Counted from the first letter of the stretch, positions 24,173-33,612 are shown. The stretch: 49,223 nucleotides of DNA from an uncultured Saprospiraceae bacterium (GCA_937944245.1 CALDYY010000052.1:1-49223), one strand, 5' to 3'. Numbers and translations: made by a program. The notes: a model not told the origin generated them from the sequence alone.

Positions 24173-26548
24173 ATGTTGAGAATCACTTTGACTACTTCAT
24201 TTTTCTTCCTCCTCATTTCTTTAAGTTTAGCTCAACTTGGTAGTATTTCGGGAAAAATAATGGCTGAGGAAAATCCCCAAGAAGGAGTAGCTATTTTTGT
24301 GCCATCTTTAGGGAAAGGTACTGTTTCTGACCAACAAGGAGCGTATAACATTAATAATTTACCTGCTGGCGAATACACGCTTAACGTTACTTATGTTGGC
24401 TATCGAACCATTAGTGAAAAAATTACGCTTAAAGAAAATGAACGATACATTCAGGATTTTGAAATGCAGCCAGATGCTATCAATCTTGGGCAATTTGTAG
24501 TTACAGGAACTCGAAACGCAGTGCCGACTTATCAATCGCCTGTTATTGTAAGTACCATTTCGCGTAGGACTTTTGAGGCAACTCAATCATTAAGCCTTTC
24601 TGAAGGGTTGAGTTTTTCACCTGGATTGCGCATGGAAAACAACTGTCAAAATTGTGGTTTTACACAAGTTAGAATCAATGGATTAGAAGGACCTTATAGC
24701 CAAATTCTTATTAACAGTCGTCCTATTTTTTCTGCACTAGCAGGGGTTTATGGTTTGGATATGTTGCCTGCAAACATGGTGGATAGAATAGAAGTAGTGC
24801 GTGGTGGCGGTTCGGTTTTATATGGAGGTAATGCCATTGCGGGAACAATTAATATTTTGACCAAAGACCCTATTCAAAATTCTTTTGAAGTTGGCTTAAA
24901 CCAAGCGTTCACTGATTTTGATGCTTCTGATAGAACCTTGACTTTCAACGGTGCAGTTGTAGGAGAGTATTTAGACAAAGGAATTAGTTTCTATGGCTAT
25001 AACAGAAGTCGAAATCCTTGGGATGCCAATGGCGATGGTTTTTCGGAGATGACAAAAATAAATAATACAACTTTTGGTGTAGATGCGTTTTGGAATACTT
25101 CGCCAAGAAGTAAATTGAAGCTCGGGCTTTACAATGTCAGTGAATTTCGTAGAGGGGGAAATGGGTTTGACCTTGCACCTCATCAAACAGACATTACAGA
25201 ACAACTTGACCACCGCATATTAGGGACAAATCTTTCTTTCGAGCAATATTCTAAGGATTACAAACATAAAATGGCACTATATAGCTCCGCTCAATTCGTT
25301 AGTAGGGATAGCTATTATGGAGGTGGTGGACGTGTGCTGAAAGAAGAAGACATACTAACGCCAGAGGATGTGTTGGCTATCAATGCCTATGGAAAATCTA
25401 GTGATGTTTCTATTGTAAACGGATTGCAATATGTTTATGAAATGAGCAATAAAGTGCTGCTTACTTTAGGCAGTGAATATCAGTACAATGATGTTTTGGA
25501 TGAGATGCCAGGCTATGGTCGGACGATTGACCAACAAGTGGGGACGTTAGGGACTTATGGTCAAATAGAATGGAAGCCAAACGAAAAAATAACGCTATTG
25601 GGAGGAGGCAGATATGATTTAGTGAATATTAAAGGGTTGTACGATTTGCAAGCAGAGCAATTTGAAGAAGAAAAAACCTTGAATGTATTTGTGCCTCGCC
25701 TTTCCATGATGTACAATTTTCGCGAGGATATGAAAGCTAGAGTATCTTTTGCACAAGGCTATCGCGCACCTCAAGCATTTGAGGAGGACTTACATGTTGA
25801 AACAGTGGGAGGAGCAGCTAAATTTGTTCGTCTTTCACCCGATTTAATCACAGAACGTTCCAATAGCTTAACCGCTTCATTAAACTATACGAAAATTATC
25901 AACAAAGCACAAGTCAACTTGGTGCTAGAAGGTTTTTTTACACAGCTCAACAATCCATTCATTCTTTCCGACCAGGTGGAATTACCTAGTGGTGTAGCCG
26001 TCATTACTAAGCGCAATGGCGATGGTGCTAGTGTACAAGGCGCTAACTTAGAATCCAATTTTGCCTTTTCGAGAAAATGGATTATTCAATCAGGAATCAC
26101 GCTACAATCCGCATTGTACAAAACAGAAGAAACTCTTTGGTCACCAAAAGAAGCAGATGAACCTTTGCCACCGACAACAACTAACAGGATACTGCGAACC
26201 CCTAATGCTTACGGCTATATAAATGCTACTTATACACCAAACGAAAAGATAGCTTTTTCTTACTCAAGCATTTACACAGGTAGCATGGATGTCGCTCATG
26301 TGATTGACCCCGACACCGAATACACTGTGATTAAAACAACACGGACTTTTTTTGAACACAACCTGAAACTATCCTATAAAATTAAAACCGAAGAAAATTA
26401 CCGAATGGAGTTTTTTGGTGGCTTACAAAACATATTCAATAGTTTCCAAGATGATTTTGACTTCGGTGCAGAAAGAGACGCAAACTACATCTACGGACCT
26501 AGCCGACCTAGAACAGTGTTTTTTGGTTTGAAATTTGGCTTGAATTAA
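24173..26548 (+). CDS. TonB-dependent outer-membrane receptor
   Basis: 791 aa with a signal peptide (ending SLA-QL). Residues 22-100 form a carboxypeptidase-regulatory-like beta-sandwich (GSISGKIMAEENPQEGVAIF). The plug domain (about 105-230) has QVRINGLEGPYSQILINSRP, then DRIEVVRGGGSVLYGGNAIAGTINI, followed by a 22-strand barrel ending with KFGLN. A CxxC pair (C158, C161 in ENNCQNCGF) sits in the plug, seen in a subset of Bacteroidota receptors related to BtuB-type cobalamin or metal-complex receptors. The substrate is not assigned. No SusD-like partner, metal ABC transporter or cobalamin gene is adjacent, so it acts with unlinked TonB/ExbBD. Confidence 0.93.
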   Translation: MLRITLTTSFFFLLISLSLAQLGSISGKIMAEENPQEGVAIFVPSLGKGTVSDQQGAYNINNLPAGEYTLNVTYVGYRTISEKITLKENERYIQDFEMQPDAINLGQFVVTGTRNAVPTYQSPVIVSTISRRTFEATQSLSLSEGLSFSPGLRMENNCQNCGFTQVRINGLEGPYSQILINSRPIFSALAGVYGLDMLPANMVDRIEVVRGGGSVLYGGNAIAGTINILTKDPIQNSFEVGLNQAFTDFDASDRTLTFNGAVVGEYLDKGISFYGYNRSRNPWDANGDGFSEMTKINNTTFGVDAFWNTSPRSKLKLGLYNVSEFRRGGNGFDLAPHQTDITEQLDHRILGTNLSFEQYSKDYKHKMALYSSAQFVSRDSYYGGGGRVLKEEDILTPEDVLAINAYGKSSDVSIVNGLQYVYEMSNKVLLTLGSEYQYNDVLDEMPGYGRTIDQQVGTLGTYGQIEWKPNEKITLLGGGRYDLVNIKGLYDLQAEQFEEEKTLNVFVPRLSMMYNFREDMKARVSFAQGYRAPQAFEEDLHVETVGGAAKFVRLSPDLITERSNSLTASLNYTKIINKAQVNLVLEGFFTQLNNPFILSDQVELPSGVAVITKRNGDGASVQGANLESNFAFSRKWIIQSGITLQSALYKTEETLWSPKEADEPLPPTTTNRILRTPNAYGYINATYTPNEKIAFSYSSIYTGSMDVAHVIDPDTEYTVIKTTRTFFEHNLKLSYKIKTEENYRMEFFGGLQNIFNSFQDDFDFGAERDANYIYGPSRPRTVFFGLKFGLN

Positions 26549-26695
26549 GGTTGTTAGAAAGGAGGTTTAGTTTGCGAATAAGACCTTGCAATAATGATGA
26601 TGGATGGTAACGGAGTTCAAGGCAAAATCAGTAATTGTCTTGAGATAAAGTAAGGGCAATATTTCTGCATTAGGAGATTAAAGGTAAAAACAAAA

Positions 26696-26720
26696 GGCGA
26701 ACCCTGTCGTTGGGTTCGCC
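26696..26720 (-). terminator. Terminator of the Kazal lipoprotein gene
   Basis: GGCGAACCC (26696-26704) and GGGTTCGCC (26712-26720) form a perfect 9-bp stem with a 7-nt loop. On the minus strand it is followed by TTTTGTTTTT. Confidence 0.85.
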
Positions 26721-26761
26721 CTCACACATTTCACTCACAAAAACAGTTGTTCATTGATTCA

Positions 26762-28180
26762 CTATTTCACTTCCTTGCCGGTGTTAAGGCTTAAATCGGC
26801 TGCTTTTAATTCTATTTCCGCCATTTCTGCCACATTGTTTTTCACTTGGCTGTATGGGCTGGCACTTAGGTTTCTTTCAAAGCAAACATCATCAATTCTA
26901 AACCAAGCATTATGTAGTGCTGGGTAAAAATCAATCGCACCTAAGTTGCTTGAGCCATTTGGATTGTGCCATTTTACTTTCGTTACTCCGTCAATGGCTA
27001 AGACGTAGCGTCGAGTATTCAAATTGACAATCAGTTCTAGTTCAAACCAAGTGCTTTTTGGATAACTAACATTTGCAAAAACAGTGTTTCCATACTGCAA
27101 ACTCAACGTACCGTTAGTATTGAAGTAGAACTGCTCACCAAATTCTTGTCCAGGTGTAGTAAATCGCTGGATGTTGAAGTAGCCACTATTAGCATTTGGA
27201 ATAAGCATTCTCCACTTGAAGCGATGAATACCAGAATTTCTATTGCCTACAGTTAGCAAAATATCAGGTTGTTCGCTGCCTGCTTTTCGCTCAATCAGCA
27301 TATCGGTAAATTTAAGGCTAATGCCTGGTCCACCAGCTAAAGCCACTAAGAACTGAGGTTCAAGAGCAGTTGCGTTCCATTTTTTCCAATGTGCTGCTTG
27401 AGTGGTTAAAGGCAAGCCCGTGTTGTAAGTTTCAAAATTATCACAGATTTGTACTGTGCCAAGACCAGAGCCGCATACGCATGGTTCAGGGCAAGGTCCA
27501 TTTGTCCAAGAAGTTACTCCTGAAATAAAAGCTAGTCCTGGATTGCTGTACTGCACACCGTCGCATCCACAGACAGGAGCATACTCCAGCGTCGTAATTT
27601 GGTCAGCAGCAGGATGTTCTTTGCAACTCACTCCTTTTCTGAAGATTTCTACTTTAAATCTTGTGGCTGTTTTTCCCCAAACCCCAATGTAAATAGAGGT
27701 TTCATTCTTGCCAAAACTTTTTAAATCGGAGCGACGGAAAGTTAATTTCTCCACTCCACTAGGTGCTGCTACGCCTCTGAGTACTCTCCAACGTGCATCG
27801 CCTACTAAAGAAGGGTCGTAGCCATGTAAGTACAAGTCAGGGTTACCTGTAATGGGCGTAAGCACCACTTCATACTTAGTCGTTTTGGGGTCCCAAAGGG
27901 CGGCTTTACTAATGAAATGCCCGAACCAAGTGTTTACTCCAACTTCTTGAATGGTAGAGTAAATTAGGGTAGAACGGCTTTCTAATTCATTTGTCTCATC
28001 TATTTCAGGTTCAGAAAATTCTTTGGTTAAATCAATGGCTTCTTGTGCATTTGGTAAAGTAAGTGGCTGCTCGGATAAGGAAGTAACGTCATCTATAGTG
28101 TCCACTAAACTATCTTGCTCGCAAGCAGTAAAAAATAAAGCAAAGGCAACTAAAGTGCTAAAAATAATTCTCGTTCTCAT
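26762..28180 (-). CDS. Multidomain lipoprotein: PPC-like, Kazal-like and LamG-like domains
   Basis: 472 aa from the ATG at 28180; the frame is open to 28252, but the signal peptide and lipobox (ALFFTAC) begin from the inner ATG. After a short acidic linker, about 70-185 resembles bacterial pre-peptidase C-terminal (PPC) domains (GNPDLYLHGYDP). About 190-240 is a Kazal-like unit (YAPVCGCDGVQYSN, GVTSWTNGPC) of the type common in secreted Bacteroidota proteins. In it, the residue after YSNP that is usually Cys is Gly, so one disulfide partner seems lost. The C-terminal 210 residues resemble a laminin-G/concanavalin jelly roll (CDNFETYNTG, WFELELIVNLNTRRYVLAIDG). It is a surface binding protein, perhaps a protease inhibitor or carbohydrate binder. 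Confidence 0.82.
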   Translation of the reverse strand: MRTRIIFSTLVAFALFFTACEQDSLVDTIDDVTSLSEQPLTLPNAQEAIDLTKEFSEPEIDETNELESRSTLIYSTIQEVGVNTWFGHFISKAALWDPKTTKYEVVLTPITGNPDLYLHGYDPSLVGDARWRVLRGVAAPSGVEKLTFRRSDLKSFGKNETSIYIGVWGKTATRFKVEIFRKGVSCKEHPAADQITTLEYAPVCGCDGVQYSNPGLAFISGVTSWTNGPCPEPCVCGSGLGTVQICDNFETYNTGLPLTTQAAHWKKWNATALEPQFLVALAGGPGISLKFTDMLIERKAGSEQPDILLTVGNRNSGIHRFKWRMLIPNANSGYFNIQRFTTPGQEFGEQFYFNTNGTLSLQYGNTVFANVSYPKSTWFELELIVNLNTRRYVLAIDGVTKVKWHNPNGSSNLGAIDFYPALHNAWFRIDDVCFERNLSASPYSQVKNNVAEMAEIELKAADLSLNTGKEVK

Positions 28181-28293
28181 GGTTGTTGTTAATTTTTTCT
28201 TAAAAATTTTGATTTCGCTAATAGGTGTTAAGCACCGAAAAAGCGTACCCATTTTTTTGAAAAAATTATCAACTCATTGTCAGGAATGGAAAA

Positions 28294-28848
28294 TTACCTT
28301 GTCAATAAAGGCAATTCACTTACAGGCGCATACCATTGTATTTGCCACTCGTTATCAATACGTTCCCACAACGCCATGTAATTGCCTTTGTCATTCATCG
28401 GCGGAATAATTAAATTATTGCTAGGATAGAAGTTGATGCTGTATTTGCCGCGTTCCATTGCTAGGTGTTCCACTGATTTCACTTCTTCTGTCGTAATAGA
28501 AAAAACCCATTCTCCAAGATCAGTCAACTGCGACCACGAGTTCCTAAGGGCTTCTTTTCCTCGAATAGGCGCTTGATTAGGCGGCATTTGTAGGGTGGTA
28601 TCCGTAAACAAAGTTACAATCGAATCAACCAAACCTGCTTTGTACCATGCTTCGAGTTGCTTGTTTTTGACCTCAATTATTTTCTTGATTTTCAGGGAGT
28701 AGTAATCAACTACATTCACCAAAGAATCCACCGCAAGCGAGTCTATGCTAATTGTCATATTGAGTGCATCTTTATCAGGCTTTTTCTTGCAAGACGATAA
28801 AATCAAAATGCAGGCGAGCGCATGGAACAAAAGTTTTCTCATAGTCAT
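28294..28848 (-). CDS. NTF2-like (SnoaL/DUF4440) lipoprotein
   Basis: 184 aa; the N-terminus MRKLLFHALACILILSSC is a lipoprotein signal with a clear lipobox. After a short linker comes an NTF2-like domain: a helix with AWYKAGLVDSIVTLFTDTT, QMPPNQAPIRGKEALRNSW, and a closing beta sheet (MALWERIDNEWQIQWYAPVSE). These cone-shaped domains bind small molecules or act as isomerases, and in DUF4440 the role is unknown. A -7 box (minus strand TAATTTTG at 28878-28871) sits just upstream. No terminator is obvious between it and the Kazal gene, 113 nt downstream. Confidence 0.8.
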   Translation of the reverse strand: MTMRKLLFHALACILILSSCKKKPDKDALNMTISIDSLAVDSLVNVVDYYSLKIKKIIEVKNKQLEAWYKAGLVDSIVTLFTDTTLQMPPNQAPIRGKEALRNSWSQLTDLGEWVFSITTEEVKSVEHLAMERGKYSINFYPSNNLIIPPMNDKGNYMALWERIDNEWQIQWYAPVSELPLLTR

Positions 28849-29252
28849 AGTAACGTTAAGTTAATTCACTCAAAATTAAGCTATTGGATGTTAACTACAC
28901 ATTATCTTTTTCAATTCAACCGCTCAATTTGTGCTTTCACTCAATCATACTGGTCATTCAAACATCTGACGAGTATGTTATGTAAAAACTGACTTATTTT
29001 ACAATTGTAATTCATTAGAAAGAATTGCCTAGAAAATATACTAATGATGTTAAGGTTAGATTGAAATATTAAGAAACATACTGCTGAGTACTTTTGACTT
29101 ATTCTTTGCCAATGCCTTATCTGATAGCATTGGCTTTTTTTTACGCCAAAATCACCAATATTCCTTTTAGTTTTTAGAATAATGCTTAAATTTATCCTTT
29201 AAGATACTTAAATGGTATTTTATTTTGATAATATAGAACAACTCAATCCATT
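28849..29252. other. 404-bp gene-free region between divergent genes
   Basis: Holds the minus-strand -7 box of the DUF4440 gene (28871-28878), a plus-strand hairpin with T-run (29108-29142), and a TACTTTTG box (29089-29096) just before it. No protein-coding frame is credible. A short plus-strand RNA ending at 29142 is possible. Confidence 0.6.
29108..29142 (+). terminator. Plus-strand intrinsic terminator without an upstream gene
   Basis: GCCAATGC (29108-29115) and GCATTGGC (29127-29134) form a perfect 8-bp stem with an 11-nt loop followed by eight T. The nearest upstream gene is on the other strand, so the terminator may end a non-coding RNA. Alternatively it stops antisense read-through into the next gene. 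Confidence 0.7.
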
Positions 29253-30740
29253 ATGAGCAAAACAAAGAAATCAACATTTTCCTCACGTCGCAACTTCATT
29301 AAGGCTGGTGCTACTACTGCTGCTGGCTTTATGATTGTGCCTAGACATGTACTAGGTAAAGGATTCATTCCACCAAGTGATAAACTAAACTTAGCTGCTA
29401 TTGGTGCTGGTGGTAAAGGCTGGTCAGACATTAACAACGCTTATGCTGATGGGGCAAACAATGTCGTAGCTATCTGCGACACTGATTTTAAACATGCTGA
29501 CAGAGCCATCACCACTTTCGATAAAGCCAAGAAATACAAGGATTTTAGAAGGATGATTGATGAAATGAGCAAAGATATTGATGCTGTAACCATTTCTGGT
29601 CCTGACCACATGCACGGCATAGCAGCTATGGCAGCCATGCAAGAAGGAATGCACGTTTATGTGCAAAAACCATTGACACATAACATTTACGAAGCTAGAA
29701 TGCTCACTGAAGGAGCTAGAAAATATAGAATCGTGTCGCAAATGGGAAACCAAGGCGCTTCCAACCCTGGTCAGGTGCAAATGATGAACTGGTTCAATGA
29801 AGGCTTAATTGGCAAGGTTCATACGGTGCATTGCTGGACCAATCGCCCCGTTTGGCCTCAAGGTATTCCTGTGCCAACAGATAAGCATGAGCGACCATCG
29901 CATTTGAGTGAAGAAGATTGGGAACTTTACATCGGACCTGGCGAAATGTTGAATTATCACCCTCTATATTATCTTTTCAAATGGCGTGGTTGGTGGAATT
30001 TTGGAACAGGTGCACTAGGCGATATGGGGTGTCATCTTATTGACCCACCGTTTAGGGTGCTAGGTCTAGGCTATCCAACCGATGTAGAATGTAGCGTAGG
30101 TCAGGTATTTACTAAAGATTGGACACCAGAGTACATTCCAGAGGGCTGTCCACCATCCTCTTATGTGAAATTGTCGTTCCCATCAACTACAAAAAATGAT
30201 AGTCCAGTTACCCTTATTTGGTCAGACGGCGGTATTCGTCCATTCCATCCTGATTTGATTCCTGCCGATGAGCCACTTTCGGCTACCGGTAGTGATAATG
30301 GGGTAATTATGATTGGCGATAAAGGGATTATGACTTGCGGCGTTTACGGAGCTAGTCCAATAGTGTGGCTGAACAATGGCGACAAATTAGAAATGCCTAA
30401 AGACTTTGATGGAGGTAACGCATATGCCTTCACGAAACCAGAATATGGACATCAATTGATGTGGACAGAAGCCTGTAAAGCAGGTTTTGATAGCGAAAAA
30501 CATAGGTCGCTAACGTCTTCTTTTGATTATGCTGGTCCAATGACGGAAACTGTGTTGATGGGTAATTTGGCAATTAGAAGCTATCAAACTGCTTCTGGCA
30601 AAAATGATAGAGGGCAATTGCAATTTGACGGAAGAAAGAAATTACTCTGGGACGGTAAGAGTATGAGAATTACCAATTATGAGCCTGCGAATGGGTTTGT
30701 GAAGCGCGAGTACCGACAAGGCTGGCAAGGGTTGATTTAA
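29253..30740 (+). CDS. Gfo/Idh/MocA family oxidoreductase with Tat signal
   Basis: 495 aa. The N-terminus has a twin-arginine signal (SRRNFIKAG, R12-R13). A Rossmann fold follows with LAAIGAGGKGWSDI (G51-G56) for NAD(P), and the family's catalytic-lysine element is QKPLTH (K139, usually EKP). The second half has GDMGCHLIDPPFRVL, as in secreted Bacteroidota/Planctomycetes Gfo/Idh proteins. These act on sugars or inositol-like compounds, and some hydrolyse glycosidic bonds through redox chemistry. Here it likely works in the periplasm with tightly bound cofactor. No linked sugar genes suggest a substrate. Confidence 0.92.
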   Translation: MSKTKKSTFSSRRNFIKAGATTAAGFMIVPRHVLGKGFIPPSDKLNLAAIGAGGKGWSDINNAYADGANNVVAICDTDFKHADRAITTFDKAKKYKDFRRMIDEMSKDIDAVTISGPDHMHGIAAMAAMQEGMHVYVQKPLTHNIYEARMLTEGARKYRIVSQMGNQGASNPGQVQMMNWFNEGLIGKVHTVHCWTNRPVWPQGIPVPTDKHERPSHLSEEDWELYIGPGEMLNYHPLYYLFKWRGWWNFGTGALGDMGCHLIDPPFRVLGLGYPTDVECSVGQVFTKDWTPEYIPEGCPPSSYVKLSFPSTTKNDSPVTLIWSDGGIRPFHPDLIPADEPLSATGSDNGVIMIGDKGIMTCGVYGASPIVWLNNGDKLEMPKDFDGGNAYAFTKPEYGHQLMWTEACKAGFDSEKHRSLTSSFDYAGPMTETVLMGNLAIRSYQTASGKNDRGQLQFDGRKKLLWDGKSMRITNYEPANGFVKREYRQGWQGLI

Positions 30741-30747
30741 TTATTGG

Positions 30748-30785
30748 AGAGAATGGTGGGCGTTTTAAAATACCCATCATTCTCT
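30748..30785. terminator. Bidirectional terminator
   Basis: AGAGAATGGTGGG (30748-30760) with CCCATCATTCTCT (30773-30785), 13 bp with one G-T pair, 12-nt loop, between converging genes. Confidence 0.8.
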
Positions 30786-30798
30786 TAGTTACAAAATT

Positions 30799-32082
30799 CT
30801 AATTTACATCCCAAACTAATGCTTGGTAGCTTTTTTTGATTCTACCCAAATTGACGTTGCGCTTGATTGCTTGCACTACGTTATCTTTCGAGCTTTTCAA
30901 ATCAGCAATTTTTTGATTGATTTTATCATCGTTGCCTATAACGCGGCTTTTGTTTAACACTTCCTCTAGCGTTTTTTGATAAATGGTTAGAGCAGCCTCA
31001 TATTCACTAACAATAGTTTCGATTTCATCTGCGATAAAACGAGCTTGCCCTACCGCAAAATCTGGAAAACGCAATCGTTGATCATTCACTGCCAAAGAAT
31101 AAAAGACATTGTTTTTCGCATCGGTGTAATCCTCTGCTAAAATTCGTCGAATTTCTTTTTGAACTTGTGGATAATTATAGTTATCCATCAATATTCGATT
31201 GAGTGGTTCTTCTAATTTTGCCGCTTGTATTTTAGGATAAATCGTTTTTACACGGTCTTGCACATAATTTTTCAACAGTAATTTCAAAGCCTCTGTTCTA
31301 ACATTAATCGAGTTAACCTTTGATTCAAACTGACGTAAAGCCCTTTCCAATCCTTGATAGTAAGCCACATAGTCGGATAGTTTATTCTTTAATTCAGCTA
31401 CTTCTAGCACGCTAATTTCTTCGCCTTGCATAGATAAATTGACAACCAAATCCACAACTGATTTGATAGAACCTACCACTGGTAGCCCCTCCATGAAAGA
31501 GTTAGTGATTGGGCTTTTTAGAATATTATCCACTAAAGAAAGAAATCTATCCTTCTTCACCTTATTGATTTTAGTCCTACCTTTGAAAACTTCCTGCTCT
31601 AAAATAGTATTTACTCTTCTAGTCAAAGAAAAGCCTAAGTCTGTATTTTCAGGATTATTGAGTGCTGTGATTTGGTCAGTATAAACAAAAATTTGATTGG
31701 TTAAATCCAGTGCATTGAGTGCAGTAGAAGCCGCTTCCACAAATTCGGCAGAACTTACTGTACGCGCTATATTGCGCTCCACTAGGGTTTTGTTCGTGTA
31801 GAGTTGTGTTTCAGAAATACTGCTAATTTTTTTGTTATTAGCTTCTAGCACCTCATTGTAATACTGGTAGTTTTGATTCACTTTTTGTACATCAGCATTT
31901 ACTGTCCTTGAAATCGAATCCAGTTTTTGAGCCAACTCTTTTGAAGTTTGCTCCGCCAATTTTAACATATTGAAATATTGTCCGTACAAGACGTAAACGC
32001 TATCGGAAAGGCTTTTTTGCGCACTAACCATGCTGATACTTATAAAAAAGAACAATAGGATAGATGAAAGACGACAAATCAT
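30799..32082 (-). CDS. Exported helical protein of unknown function
   Basis: 427 aa with a signal peptide (MICRLSSILLFFFISISMVSA-QK). Most of the protein is predicted helical: 25-110 and 330-420 have heptad-like repeats of hydrophobic and polar residues (ELAQKLDSISRTVNADVQKVNQ; SEYEAALTIYQKTLEEVLN), suggesting coiled coils. A more hydrophobic central piece (about 195-225, FMEGLPVVGSIKSVVDLVVNLS) could insert in a membrane or form a core hairpin. I know no family. It could be a periplasmic scaffold or lie at a surface, and it resembles the protein at 35530 only in general helical character. Confidence 0.7.
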   Translation of the reverse strand: MICRLSSILLFFFISISMVSAQKSLSDSVYVLYGQYFNMLKLAEQTSKELAQKLDSISRTVNADVQKVNQNYQYYNEVLEANNKKISSISETQLYTNKTLVERNIARTVSSAEFVEAASTALNALDLTNQIFVYTDQITALNNPENTDLGFSLTRRVNTILEQEVFKGRTKINKVKKDRFLSLVDNILKSPITNSFMEGLPVVGSIKSVVDLVVNLSMQGEEISVLEVAELKNKLSDYVAYYQGLERALRQFESKVNSINVRTEALKLLLKNYVQDRVKTIYPKIQAAKLEEPLNRILMDNYNYPQVQKEIRRILAEDYTDAKNNVFYSLAVNDQRLRFPDFAVGQARFIADEIETIVSEYEAALTIYQKTLEEVLNKSRVIGNDDKINQKIADLKSSKDNVVQAIKRNVNLGRIKKSYQALVWDVN

Positions 32083-32136
32083 AAGTTGGAAATTTTTACT
32101 TCAATAAAAATAGAAATATTCAGCACCTAAACGTAC

Positions 32137-33612
32137 TTATTTTTGACATAATTGCTCCAAGTAATTCACTAACAGTCTTACGCCATAAGCCGTTGCACTT
32201 TTCTGACTTGAAAATTCGGTATCGCTAAATGCCATTCCTGCAATATCCAAATGTGCCCAGTTGGGATGGTCGTCCGTAAAGACTTCTAAAAATTTTGCTG
32301 CTGAAATAGCACCCGCCGTAGCTTTTCCACTAAAATTTTTCAAATCAGCAACATCCGATTTTAAATCTTCTTCATATTCTTGCCAAAGTGGTAAACGCCA
32401 TACCTTTTCCCCAGTTTTTTCCCCTGCTAGTGTCAACGCATTATGCAAATCATCATTATTGGTAAACAAAGCAGCAGCATGATAACCTAGCGTTCTCACT
32501 GCACTTCCTGTGAGGGTTGCCAAGTCAATTAACACTTCTGGTTGAAATTCCTTTACGATGTAAGAAAGCGCATCAGCAACAACCAAACGCCCTTCAGCAT
32601 CGGTATCTACAATTTCAATCGTTTTTCCGCTGTGCGAGGAAATAACATCGCTAGGTCTGAAAGATAACGCATCCACTAGATTATCTGTCGCTGGTACAAC
32701 AGCCATCAAATGTACAGGTAGCTTTAGCTTTGCTACCAGTTCCATAGCCCCCAACACTGCGCCAGCACCACCCATATCGCTTTTCATATAATACATTCCT
32801 TCTGAAGGCTTTATGGAAAGACCACCAGTGTCAAAAGTGATTCCTTTTCCTACCAAACCAACTTTTGCCATAGGGGATTGCCTGATGTATTCCAATATAA
32901 TAAAATGAGGAGGATGTTCACTACCTCTGTTTACGGCAAGTAATGCTTCCATGCCTGCTGCTTCAATTTCTGCTTTATCCCAGATGGTCGCTTTAAAGCC
33001 ATATTTTTTAGCTGATTCTAATGCCCATGCTGCCAGCACTTGTGGTGTTTTTTTGTTGCTTGGTGCATTAACCAAATCCATAATAGACATCTGCGTTTCG
33101 GCAATAGCTAAACCTTTTTTTGTTGCTCGTTGAACAGCATCAATCGGCATTTGTGAAACAATCGCTAATGTAGCCTCTTGTTGAGTAAATGGATGGTTCG
33201 AGCTTTCATCTTTTCCCGATTTAAACTTGCCAATTTGGTAAGATCCTAAAATCAATCCATTCACAGCATATTCTACAAACGCTGAAGAATCTTGAAAGGA
33301 ACAATCTAAGGCTAAGGCAGTCGAAAATTTCTGGTGATATTTATTAGAAAATCGGCGAAATATTTTCACTATTTGAAGACTATTCTCAGTGTCGCCCAAT
33401 CCTAGTAAGAAGATTTTGTATTTGTTGCTATTAATGATATGAACTTCGTTTTTTTCACCTTTAAAATCTTCTCTAAATATTGCAACAGGAATGTTGAAGT
33501 TCTTTTCACAAAAAGTAGCAAATTCTTCCGTTTCTATTACTTTGACATTTAAAGGCAGAAGTACATTTTTAGTTAAATCTGTCCAATCGGATTGGTAAAT
33601 AAATTGTAACAT
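32137..33612 (-). CDS. Leucyl aminopeptidase family protein (peptidase M17)
   Basis: 491 aa from the ATG at 33612; the frame is open to 33693, but the N-terminal domain begins properly at MLQFIYQSDW. The metal ligands of M17 enzymes are present: K256 and D261 in GKGITFDTGG, D279 in MKSDMGG, and D338 and E340 in DTDAEGRL. The canonical NTDAEGRL has Asp in place of Asn here. The arginine and bicarbonate-site residues are kept. It should remove N-terminal amino acids from peptides in the cytoplasm as a hexamer with two divalent metal ions. Confidence 0.93.
   Translation of the reverse strand: MLQFIYQSDWTDLTKNVLLPLNVKVIETEEFATFCEKNFNIPVAIFREDFKGEKNEVHIINSNKYKIFLLGLGDTENSLQIVKIFRRFSNKYHQKFSTALALDCSFQDSSAFVEYAVNGLILGSYQIGKFKSGKDESSNHPFTQQEATLAIVSQMPIDAVQRATKKGLAIAETQMSIMDLVNAPSNKKTPQVLAAWALESAKKYGFKATIWDKAEIEAAGMEALLAVNRGSEHPPHFIILEYIRQSPMAKVGLVGKGITFDTGGLSIKPSEGMYYMKSDMGGAGAVLGAMELVAKLKLPVHLMAVVPATDNLVDALSFRPSDVISSHSGKTIEIVDTDAEGRLVVADALSYIVKEFQPEVLIDLATLTGSAVRTLGYHAAALFTNNDDLHNALTLAGEKTGEKVWRLPLWQEYEEDLKSDVADLKNFSGKATAGAISAAKFLEVFTDDHPNWAHLDIAGMAFSDTEFSSQKSATAYGVRLLVNYLEQLCQK

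Noticed and set aside
24173-26548. SusC/SusD-like polysaccharide utilisation locus
   Set aside because: No SusD gene follows the TonB receptor and no glycoside hydrolases are near.
32600-32610. Loss of M17 function because NTDAEGRL reads DTDAEGRL
   Set aside because: The metal-binding Asp and Glu and the Lys/Asp ligands are present; Asn to Asp at this place should be tolerated.
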